Assembly (NCBI GenBank): GCA_039815945.1
Contig: JBCBYI010000015.1
Location: 1 to 30,824, forward strand
Direction of reading: 5' to 3'
DNA length: 30,824 bases
Source: UBA11606 sp039815945
Lineage (GTDB): Bacteria; Actinomycetota; Acidimicrobiia; Acidimicrobiales; Aldehydirespiratoraceae
Both the position numbers and the translations under genes were made by a program. Below, piece after piece: positions 1-6,292 of this stretch. Every line of letters begins with the position of its first letter. Within the stretch, counting starts at the first letter, position 1. Under the pieces are notes generated by a model. The model did not search any database. It was given only the letters and a program-made list of their open reading frames with translations, and was not told the DNA's origin.

Positions 1-63
1 GCACCCACTCGTTACCTTCGGTGGAGCGATGCGCCGCCCCACCGGGCGACAGGGAGTGTTTCG

Positions 64-519
64 ATGAGTCTTTCCGATCGACTGCGAGCGGCCGCCCTCG
101 AGCGCGCCCGCGCCGCCGGCCAGCGCGTCGACGACGTCGTACTCGAACCGACCGGTGTCATCGATCTGCGCAAGATGGCCCGTGAGGCCGAACGCGCGGT
201 CGACCGGACGGTTCGTCTCCCTCGCCTCGACGGCTCCTCGGCCCCGACGGACGGCCGCGACACCTCGGTCTTGCGTCGTCTGCGCCCGCTGCCGGGCACC
301 GTGCCCGAACCCACGATCGACCTGCGCGACCAGTCGACGATCGATCTCACCGAGTCGCCGCTCGTCGACGCCGGATCCGAGATGGACGAGGTCATCACCG
401 CACCGTGCGGCCGCTGCGGCGGCACTGCGCAGCGCGACCTATTCGAACGTTTCAGCCGCACCGAGTACTACTCGTGCACCGACTGCGGCCACATGTGGCA
501 GCAGCGCCTCGACGGCTGA
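64..519 (+). CDS. Zinc-ribbon protein of unknown function
   Basis: A 151-residue soluble protein. The C-terminal 40 residues form a classic four-cysteine zinc ribbon: C115 and C118 (CGRC), then C138 and C141 (CTDC) followed by GHMW, like the ribbon of TFIIS or RpoB9-type proteins. The first 110 residues are Arg- and Asp-rich and low in hydrophobics, so probably mostly helical or disordered. The start at 64 is chosen because a GGGAG Shine-Dalgarno lies about eight bases upstream. Upstream at 13-18 is a possible -10 box, TACCTT. The gene stands alone and converges on the hydrolase operon at 541. A nucleic-acid or RNA polymerase contact is possible from the fold, but no function is claimed. Overlapping frames are shadows. 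Confidence 0.75.
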   Translation: MSLSDRLRAAALERARAAGQRVDDVVLEPTGVIDLRKMAREAERAVDRTVRLPRLDGSSAPTDGRDTSVLRRLRPLPGTVPEPTIDLRDQSTIDLTESPLVDAGSEMDEVITAPCGRCGGTAQRDLFERFSRTEYYSCTDCGHMWQQRLDG

Positions 520-540
520 TCGCCGGGTCGAGTCAGCGAG

Positions 541-1254
541 TCACCGGCCGAAGAGCATCATCCACTGCTCCTTGGTATCGGGACGAAAGACGATGTTGCG
601 CTCGCGCGTGGCCCCCATCGTGGCGGTGGGCTCCGGCGAGTAGGCGTGGCCGGGGCAGAGGATGACGTCGTCGTCGACCCGCCCGAGCCGGGTGGTGAGC
701 GACTCGTACATCTGCTCGGGATCCGAACCCGGGAGGTCGGTGCGACCGCACCCGTCGAGGAACAAGGTGTCGCCGGCGACGAGACGCCCGTTGACGAGGA
801 AGCACTGACTGCCGGGCGTGTGGCCCGGCGTGTGGATTAACTCGATCTCGACATCGCCGACCCGCACGACGTCGCCGCTCTCGTGCTGCACGAGCGACTC
901 GTCGGTGACGCCCGTGACCTTGCGCACGTAGTCGGCCTCGGCGGCCTGGATGTGGATCGGGACGTCGACCCGGTTGAGCAAGGCGGCGATGCCCTCGAGC
1001 TCGAAGCCCATCATGGAGCCGCCCACATGATCGGGGTGGTAGTGGGTAGCGAGCACACCGGAGCAGCGCATGCCGTCGGCCTCGAGCACGTCGACCAACC
1101 CGTTGACGTCGTAGGCCGGATCGACGAGCACTGCGTCGCCGGTCTGGCGATCGCCGATCGCGTAGACGAAGTTGACCATCTGCCGGGCGATCGGGTCGGC
1201 CTGGGCGAAGTCCTGGCCCGAGAGGAGCTGGCGGAAGTAGAAGCGGTCGCTCAT
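541..1254 (-). CDS. Metallo-beta-lactamase-fold hydrolase, glyoxalase II / persulfide dioxygenase type
   Basis: A 237-residue protein with the complete metal site of the MBL superfamily: H71-x-H73-x-D75-H76, H145 in HTPGHTPGS, D162 in AGDTLF and H203 in CPGHAYS. The segment after D162 (DGCGRTDLPGSDP) is typical of the glyoxalase II / ETHE1 branch, so a thioester or glutathione/mycothiol-adduct hydrolase, or a persulfide dioxygenase, is likely; the substrate cannot be fixed from sequence. The open frame runs much further upstream, but the start at 1254 is preferred because its ATG overlaps the stop of the PaaX-type gene (ATGA), which indicates translational coupling. It is the last gene of the desaturase-regulator-hydrolase operon. 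Confidence 0.85.
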   Translation of the reverse strand: MSDRFYFRQLLSGQDFAQADPIARQMVNFVYAIGDRQTGDAVLVDPAYDVNGLVDVLEADGMRCSGVLATHYHPDHVGGSMMGFELEGIAALLNRVDVPIHIQAAEADYVRKVTGVTDESLVQHESGDVVRVGDVEIELIHTPGHTPGSQCFLVNGRLVAGDTLFLDGCGRTDLPGSDPEQMYESLTTRLGRVDDDVILCPGHAYSPEPTATMGATRERNIVFRPDTKEQWMMLFGR

Positions 1255-2063
1255 GGCGTCATCGTAGGGCCGGGCCCGCCGACCCGAGGAACCGACCCAT
1301 CCGAGGTCGTGTGGCGTCGGAAGAACACTCGCAGACCCGACTGATAGTCGACGAGGTATGCGCCGTACGCCTCCCGGAGTCGGCGGGCCGGCCAGCCCTC
1401 CGGTTCGAGCTCGGGCGGTAGGAGCGGATCGGTCACGAGGTGCCGGAGCACGGCGGCCGCGAGCACGAAGCCGTCGGCCAAGCGGTCGGGCGCGGCGAGG
1501 GCTGCACCCGTCTCGTCGAGTTCGGCGATCAGGTCGCCGGCGCGACCGGCCCAACCGGCGAGGTCGTGGAGCGACGCGAGGATCGCAGCCGGGTCCTCGA
1601 CCGGCGATGCGACGTACGCCTCGGTCTGGGCGGCGACGACCGCCCGCGCCGCAGGCAAACGCCCGGAGTCGAGGTTGGCCGGCCGCATCCACACACCGTC
1701 GCGACGTTCCCACAGCCCGAGATGGTCGGCGGCGCGCCGCAACGCGGCCCGGTCGGCCGACGAGCGGGCGCCCGGCGGCACCACGTGGAGCTCCCAGGTG
1801 CCATCCCACGGATGGGTAACCGGATGCAGCCCGGCCTCCTGGCGGAGGTGGCGAGCGAGCAGGGCGCCGTCGAGCTCGTACTCCCCGGCGTCGAGATGGC
1901 GCAGCTCGCCCTTGTCGACCATCCGCGACAGGGCGGTGCGGGTCGTGCCGGCGGCGATGCCGAATTCGCCGGCGAAGGCGACGAGGAGTCGGGCCGGCAG
2001 CCGGGGTGGGACCGTGCCGAGCAGGGTCGACGCGATCACGCTCCGAGCCGAGAGGTCGGCCAC
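1251..2063 (-). CDS. PaaX family transcriptional regulator
   Basis: A 270-residue protein that looks like PaaX, the repressor of phenylacetate degradation. The N-terminus has the family winged helix: LLGTVPPRLPARLLVAFAGE, then a recognition region with TTRTALSRMVDKGEL around residues 40-55. The middle domain (residues about 80-120, WDGTWELHVVP) and the C-terminal domain also fit. The start is GTG at 2063, one base after the desaturase stop; the stop overlaps the ATG of the hydrolase. No phenylacetate catabolic gene lies in the window, so the ligand is unknown. PaaX proteins respond to aryl- or acyl-CoA thioesters, and a partner thioesterase-like hydrolase and a desaturase would fit acyl-CoA sensing; that link is inference. 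Confidence 0.85.
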   Translation of the reverse strand: MADLSARSVIASTLLGTVPPRLPARLLVAFAGEFGIAAGTTRTALSRMVDKGELRHLDAGEYELDGALLARHLRQEAGLHPVTHPWDGTWELHVVPPGARSSADRAALRRAADHLGLWERRDGVWMRPANLDSGRLPAARAVVAAQTEAYVASPVEDPAAILASLHDLAGWAGRAGDLIAELDETGAALAAPDRLADGFVLAAAVLRHLVTDPLLPPELEPEGWPARRLREAYGAYLVDYQSGLRVFFRRHTTSDGSVPRVGGPGPTMTP

Positions 2064-2064
2064 G

Positions 2065-3114
2065 TCAGCGGGCGAGGGTGCGGAAGAACGACCAGTACCC
2101 GCGCTGGGTCATCTCCGGGACGACGTAGCCGTCCTCGACGAGGGCGTCGTGCAGCCTGTGGAGGTTGCTCATCGGAATGCCGGAGTCGACGTGGTGGGCG
2201 AGGTGGAAGCCGATGCCCTGGGAGAGGAACACGTAGCGCGACCAGAAGCCCTGGTGGATGTCGTGGGTGGTGCGGCGGCGGTCGCCGGAGCGGGTCATGC
2301 CACCGTGCTCGGCGAGGGCGCGGACCCGGTTGAAGACCCGGAAGTAGGTGCCCCAGGGCAGCAACCAGAACAAGAGGTAGAAGAGCGGCTGGCCGAGCAG
2401 GGCGAAGATCGCGAAGACGAAAAGCTGGCCGCTGAGGTAGCGCATCGCCCGAACTCGACGCCCCGACCGGAACAGCCCCTTGAACGCCGGCTTGAGGTTC
2501 TTGTAGCCCGAGACGCCCACCGCGTCGCGCACGAGCTTGCGGCGCAACGACGCCTTGGAGATCGGATACAGCGCATAGAGGAGGAAGTCGGGTTCCTTCT
2601 CTCCGAACTCGTCGCGGTGATGCTGGGTGTGGGCGATGCGGTAGCCGTTGCCGCCGTCACCGAAGACGAGCCAGCCGATCAGCTTCTCGCCGATCCAGTC
2701 GTTCCAGCGCTTGTTCGAGAACAGCAACCGATGGGCCGCCTCGTGGTTGAGGGTCAGCACCCGCTGGAACCACGATCCCATCGCAACGAAGACCAGGGCG
2801 TAGGTGGGGATGGCGGCGACGGGTGGCCACCCGCTGGCGAGCACCGCCAGCCCGCCGTACAGGAACGGCAGCGAGAGCGTGAACACGACGTGGAACGCAT
2901 TCATTGCATTCGGGATGCGGCGCAGCTCGGCCCGGAACTCGGGTCGGGGTCGACCGTCGGGGCGCAGCCGGTCGGAGCCCTCGAAGGGCGGCAACTCGGG
3001 CAGCTGGGCGGCGAGGCCCCCGGTAAACCGGGCGACCTTGTCGTCGTGGCTCATGTCCGGTGACAGGGTCGCCGCCATCGACTGGGGCCCGGTGGAGGAG
3101 AAGGTCTCAGCCAT
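2065..3114 (-). CDS. Membrane fatty acid desaturase family protein
   Basis: A 349-residue integral membrane protein with the three histidine boxes that hold the di-iron centre of membrane desaturases and hydroxylases: H124EAAH128, H162TQHH166 and H304LAHH308, plus H270. Hydrophobic segments lie at about residues 73-93, 97-117, 140-152 and 228-256. Box 1 is HEAAH and box 3 is followed by VDSGIPMSNL, as in the FA_desaturase family, which also includes sphingolipid desaturases and carotenoid ketolases/hydroxylases, so the substrate (acyl lipid, carotenoid or other) is open. It is the first gene of a three-gene operon. The start at 3114 is supported by a TAACAT -10 box ending six bases upstream and no ribosome-binding site, i.e. 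a leaderless mRNA. Confidence 0.85.
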   Translation of the reverse strand: MAETFSSTGPQSMAATLSPDMSHDDKVARFTGGLAAQLPELPPFEGSDRLRPDGRPRPEFRAELRRIPNAMNAFHVVFTLSLPFLYGGLAVLASGWPPVAAIPTYALVFVAMGSWFQRVLTLNHEAAHRLLFSNKRWNDWIGEKLIGWLVFGDGGNGYRIAHTQHHRDEFGEKEPDFLLYALYPISKASLRRKLVRDAVGVSGYKNLKPAFKGLFRSGRRVRAMRYLSGQLFVFAIFALLGQPLFYLLFWLLPWGTYFRVFNRVRALAEHGGMTRSGDRRRTTHDIHQGFWSRYVFLSQGIGFHLAHHVDSGIPMSNLHRLHDALVEDGYVVPEMTQRGYWSFFRTLAR

Positions 3115-3120
3115 ACGATG

Positions 3121-3126
3121 ATGTTA
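3121..3126 (-). promoter_or_regulatory. -10 box of the desaturase operon (leaderless)
   Basis: TAACAT on the minus strand ends six bases before the ATG at 3114, so transcription should start at or next to the start codon. A TTGCGA hexamer 18 bases upstream is a possible -35. The remaining 90 bases up to the MFS gene stop show nothing else recognisable. Confidence 0.6.
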
Positions 3127-3218
3127 CAAAGCCGCCAACACGTATCGCAAGCTGTGTAATGGACGGTCTGGTGTGACTGTGTCGTGCCGGGGTCGTGCGT
3201 GAGCGTCGGCGCCGCCGA

Positions 3219-4541
3219 TCAGCGCTCGCTTGCGAGCACCTCGGCGGGGTGGGACTCGACGTGGGAGTCGCGCGGCAGACCCTGCGGGCAGGTGCCCTTG
3301 CGGGCCGAGCTGCCCACGATCTGATCGGGCTCGCCACCGATGCAACGAACGCCGGCGATCAGGGGCAGCGCCAGCGCGGTCAACACACCGCCGGTGACAT
3401 AGCCAGCAGCGAAGCCTCGGGCGTCGGCGAGCCGGCCCAGGGCGAGCTGCCCACCCGTGCCACCGATCGAGCCGACCATGGCGTCGAAGCTGATGACGGT
3501 CGCTCGGTGCTCGGTCGGGGCGACGTGGTGGACGTACGCCTGTCGCACGGGCGTCATGACGCCGATCGAGGTGGTGACGAGGAGGAAGAACGCCACTGCG
3601 ATCCCGAAGGTGTCGGTGAGACCCATCCCCAGCAAGCCGATGCTGGTCATCAGCGACCCGCCGAAGATGATCGTCGAGCGACGGCCGCAGCGCCGGGTGA
3701 GGATCTCGACGAACTGATTGCCGAGAATCGTCGACAACGACATCGCCGCCGTGATGACGCCGACGACCCACACCGCGTCGCTCTCGAGCAACTCGAGCAT
3801 GTAGGGCTGCATCGCGTAGAAGGCGTAGGAGAGGAACGCGCCGCGCACCATGCCCGAGAGCATGAGGAGTCGCATGCCGGGATGACGCCACCCGAAGGTC
3901 ACGCCGACGCGGGTCTGCTCACGGAGCTCCTCGCCGATGTGATCGAGCGCCAGCGGGCGGGGTTCGAAGCCCAGGTCGAACATCGAGCGGAACGCGACGC
4001 CGAACAAGGCGACGAGCAACACCGCTCGAACGATGAACGGCACCGCGAGATCGAGCTGGCCGAGGAAGCCGCCGGCCGTGGTGCCGAACAGCATCGCCAA
4101 CCCGGTGACCTGCGCCGAGCGGGCGAACACCCGGTCGAGATCGCCTTCCTCGCCGACCGAACGCAGCGCGTCGACCAGCCACGCCTCGAGCGCACCCGAG
4201 TAGAAGGTGAAGCCCAGACCCATGAAGACCGACACGAGACCGAACACCCACGGCCCCGACTCGGTCTCGGCACAGATGAGATAGAGCAGGGTCGTGACGG
4301 CCAGGACCGCGATCGCCAGCAGGTAGCTGACCCGACGTCCCAGCGTGTCGGCCACTACGCCGGTCGGGATCTCGAAGAGCACCATGCCGCCCGAGAAGAC
4401 GGCGTTGACGACGAAAACCGACTGGATCGACAACCCTGCGTCGAGGAGGAAGAGCGTGTTCACGCCCCAGATGAGTGAGGCGGCCAGGGTGTAGAGCCCG
4501 GCCAGCCCGTAATAGCGGCGGATGATGTCGTCGGGGGTCAT
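3219..4541 (-). CDS. MFS transporter
   Basis: A 440-residue major facilitator superfamily protein with about 12 hydrophobic segments. The MFS signature between helices 2 and 3 is recognisable (EIPTGVVADTLGRR, about residues 58-71), and the matching loop of the second half is GNQFVEILTRRCGRR. The central loop (about residues 195-215) carries charged residues as in drug-efflux type members. After the last helix (about residue 396) there is a hydrophilic tail of some 40 residues with several prolines, absent from most relatives. The substrate is not predictable; the family look is that of small-molecule efflux. The gene is divergent from the sugar importer and has its own leaderless promoter (TAGAGT six bases before the ATG), so joint function with the importer is not implied. 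Confidence 0.85.
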   Translation of the reverse strand: MTPDDIIRRYYGLAGLYTLAASLIWGVNTLFLLDAGLSIQSVFVVNAVFSGGMVLFEIPTGVVADTLGRRVSYLLAIAVLAVTTLLYLICAETESGPWVFGLVSVFMGLGFTFYSGALEAWLVDALRSVGEEGDLDRVFARSAQVTGLAMLFGTTAGGFLGQLDLAVPFIVRAVLLVALFGVAFRSMFDLGFEPRPLALDHIGEELREQTRVGVTFGWRHPGMRLLMLSGMVRGAFLSYAFYAMQPYMLELLESDAVWVVGVITAAMSLSTILGNQFVEILTRRCGRRSTIIFGGSLMTSIGLLGMGLTDTFGIAVAFFLLVTTSIGVMTPVRQAYVHHVAPTEHRATVISFDAMVGSIGGTGGQLALGRLADARGFAAGYVTGGVLTALALPLIAGVRCIGGEPDQIVGSSARKGTCPQGLPRDSHVESHPAEVLASER

Positions 4542-4547
4542 CGCAGG

Positions 4548-4553
4548 ACTCTA
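4548..4553 (-). promoter_or_regulatory. -10 box of the MFS gene (leaderless)
   Basis: TAGAGT on the minus strand, followed by exactly six bases and the ATG at 4541. There is no purine-rich ribosome-binding site in between, which supports this start and a leaderless transcript. Confidence 0.6.
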
Positions 4554-4569
4554 CGGACCCGGCGATCAC

Positions 4570-4598
4570 TGGCCAAATGTCACACCATGGGTTACCTT
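4570..4598 (+). promoter_or_regulatory. Predicted promoter of the sugar importer operon
   Basis: TGGCCA (4570-4575, four of six to TTGACA) and TACCTT (4593-4598, TANNNT form) are 17 bases apart. Transcription would begin near 4605, leaving a leader of about 65 bases with a Shine-Dalgarno, unlike most genes of the window. The LacI-type operator candidate sits just downstream of the predicted start point. Confidence 0.4.
4576..4586. repeat. 11-bp direct repeat, copy 1
   Basis: AATGTCACACC; identical to the copy at 4645-4655. The two lie at equal distances (34.5 bases centre to centre) on either side of the operator at 4609-4622. It contains TCACA, the half-site of Crp/GlxR-type regulators; the regulatory meaning is a guess. 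Confidence 0.5.
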
Positions 4599-4608
4599 CT
4601 CAGCCGGA

Positions 4609-4622
4609 TGTAAGCGTTTACA
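4609..4622 (+). promoter_or_regulatory. LacI-family (cre-like) operator
   Basis: TGTAAGCGTTTACA is a near-perfect palindrome centred on CG (12 of 14 positions symmetric) and fits the consensus TGWAARCGYTWNCW described for CcpA/LacI-family operators. It lies between the predicted promoter and the binding-protein start, where a bound repressor would block transcription. This fits control of alpha-glucoside uptake by a LacI-family sugar repressor, but no such regulator gene is in the window. Confidence 0.65.
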
Positions 4623-4644
4623 CCCGTGCGGCTCCCAGGGCCGC

Positions 4645-4655
4645 AATGTCACACC
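4645..4655. repeat. 11-bp direct repeat, copy 2
   Basis: Exact second copy of AATGTCACACC, 69 bases after the first and directly in front of the Shine-Dalgarno of the binding-protein gene. Confidence 0.5.
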
Positions 4656-4669
4656 CGGAGGGGAAATCA

Positions 4670-6148
4670 ATGAAGAGCACCTTGCTGAAGCTGCTCGTCG
4701 CATTGTTCGCCTTGTCGCTCATCGCCGCCGCCTGCGGCGATGATGACGACACGGCCGACAGCGGCGACAGCGACGCACTCGCTGATGCCGAGGCTGCGCT
4801 CGCCGCGGCCGAAGAGGCCAAGGAAGCTGCCGAGGCCGAGGCCGCGGAAGCCCAGGCCGCCGCCGAAGCTGCGGCTGCCGAGGCTGCCGAAGCCGCCGCC
4901 GAGGCTGCTGGTGAGGAAGTCAACCCGCTGGCCGGTACCGCCGTCCGTATCACGGGCCCGGTCCGTTCGCCGAACGAGGTCGCCGGCCTGCAGGGCGCAC
5001 TCGACATCTTCGCCGAAGAAAACGGCATGACGATCTTCTACGTCGGCTCCGCCGACTGGGAGTCGGAGATCAACGTGCAGATCGAAGCCGGCACCCCGCC
5101 GGACATCTCGATCTTCCCGCAGCCCGGCAAGCTCGCCGACTTCGCCCGCGACGGCTTCATCGTGCCGCTGCCCGACGAGGTCACCGAGTCCGTCAGCCAG
5201 AACTGGTCCGACGGCGCCATGGGCTTCGGCAACGTCGACGGCACGCAGTACGGCGTCCCGGACAAGACCGACCTCAAGTCGATCGTCTGGTACCAGCCGG
5301 CCCTCTTCGCCGCCAACGGCTACGAGGTCCCGACCACGCTCGACGAGCTGTTCGCCCTCGCCGAGACGATGATCGCCGACGGCAACACGCCGTTCTGCAT
5401 CGGCATCGAGTCCGGTACCGCCACCGGTTGGACCTTCACCGACTGGGTCGAGGACATGATGCTTCGTCGTCACAGCGGCGACACCTACGACGCCTGGACC
5501 AGTGGCGAGCTGCTCTTCAGCTCCCCCGAGGTCTCCGGCGTGATGCAGGAAGTCCTCGACGTGTGGAACACCCCGGGCATGGTCTTCGCCCAGGGCGGCA
5601 CCATCGCCTCGACGTCGTTCCGCGACAACGGTGAGCCCCTGATCAACGGCGACTGCATGATGCACCGTCAGGCGTCGTTCTTCTCGGCCTTCTTCCCGGA
5701 CGGCACCCCCGTCCAGGACGGTTCCGAGGGCGCCATCGACGTGTTCCAGTTCCCGCAGGGCGACACCGATCCTGCGATCGTGCTCACCGCGGGCACCCTG
5801 GTTGGCGCGTTCGTCGACACGCCTGAGGTCATGGCCGTGATGGAGTTCTTCGGTTCGCCGGAGTTCGCCAACGCCCGTCAGACCCTGCAGAAGGAAGCCC
5901 TTGGCGGCGGCGACGTCCTCTCGGGCTTCAACACCGCCAACCTGAACGTCGACCGTTCGCTGTGGAACCCGCTGGAGCAGAGCTTCCTCGAGATCATGGC
6001 CACGAACGACGTTCGCTTCGACGGCTCGGATCTCATGCCGGCCGACGTCGGCGCCGGCACGTTCTGGAGCGAGGGCACTGCGCTCGTCAACGGTGAGAAG
6101 ACCGTTGCCGAGGCCGTGGTCGTCATCGACGAGAGCTGGCCGCGCTGA
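4670..6148 (+). CDS. Sugar ABC transporter substrate-binding lipoprotein (AglE-like)
   Basis: A 492-residue exported lipoprotein. Residues 1-22 are a lipoprotein signal peptide ending in IAAAC, with C22 as the lipidated residue. Residues 36-83 are a striking Ala/Glu stalk. The rest is a family 1 solute-binding domain; features such as PFCIGIESGTATGWTFTDW and the terminal DESWPR fit the alpha-glucoside binding protein AglE of the AglEFGK system. The start at 4670 is chosen for its signal peptide and a strong GGAGGGG Shine-Dalgarno at 4657-4663; the frame is open further upstream, but that part has no export signal. It delivers the sugar, probably an alpha-glucoside such as sucrose, trehalose or maltose, to the two permeases downstream. 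Sugar specificity is inference. Confidence 0.88.
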   Translation: MKSTLLKLLVALFALSLIAAACGDDDDTADSGDSDALADAEAALAAAEEAKEAAEAEAAEAQAAAEAAAAEAAEAAAEAAGEEVNPLAGTAVRITGPVRSPNEVAGLQGALDIFAEENGMTIFYVGSADWESEINVQIEAGTPPDISIFPQPGKLADFARDGFIVPLPDEVTESVSQNWSDGAMGFGNVDGTQYGVPDKTDLKSIVWYQPALFAANGYEVPTTLDELFALAETMIADGNTPFCIGIESGTATGWTFTDWVEDMMLRRHSGDTYDAWTSGELLFSSPEVSGVMQEVLDVWNTPGMVFAQGGTIASTSFRDNGEPLINGDCMMHRQASFFSAFFPDGTPVQDGSEGAIDVFQFPQGDTDPAIVLTAGTLVGAFVDTPEVMAVMEFFGSPEFANARQTLQKEALGGGDVLSGFNTANLNVDRSLWNPLEQSFLEIMATNDVRFDGSDLMPADVGAGTFWSEGTALVNGEKTVAEAVVVIDESWPR

Positions 6149-6152
6149 TCCG

Positions 6153-6250
6153 CTGCGACCCACTGAGGTCGCAGCCGGTGGGCACAGCCCACACCTGCAA
6201 ATCTGAATGATGCGCAACTGAGGGCGGCGGTCGAGTCGGCCGCCGCCCTC
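6153..6250 (+). promoter_or_regulatory. Three hairpins between binding-protein and permease genes
   Basis: Three inverted repeats follow each other: 6153-6160 with 6167-6174 (8-bp stem, 6-base loop), 6178-6183 with 6187-6192 (6 bp, loop ACA), and 6220-6230 with 6240-6250 (11 bp perfect, 9-base loop). There is no T-run after the last one, so full termination is unlikely. Such elements between binding-protein and permease genes commonly stabilise the upstream mRNA or attenuate readthrough, giving more binding protein than permease. Confidence 0.6.
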
Positions 6251-6292
6251 GGCACCTTTCACAATCCGAACGAGACCGGGGGGAATCGGGAC

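Noticed and set aside
541..1809. A 422-residue version of the MBL hydrolase
   Set aside because: The extra N-terminus lies over the PaaX-type gene and is Arg/Gly-rich shadow sequence; the start at 1254 forms an ATGA overlap.
4775..4918. Repeating GCCGAGGC-like units that could look like a DNA repeat array
   Set aside because: They encode the Ala/Glu stalk with in-frame codon variation; units are not identical and no spacers exist, so this is no CRISPR or satellite.
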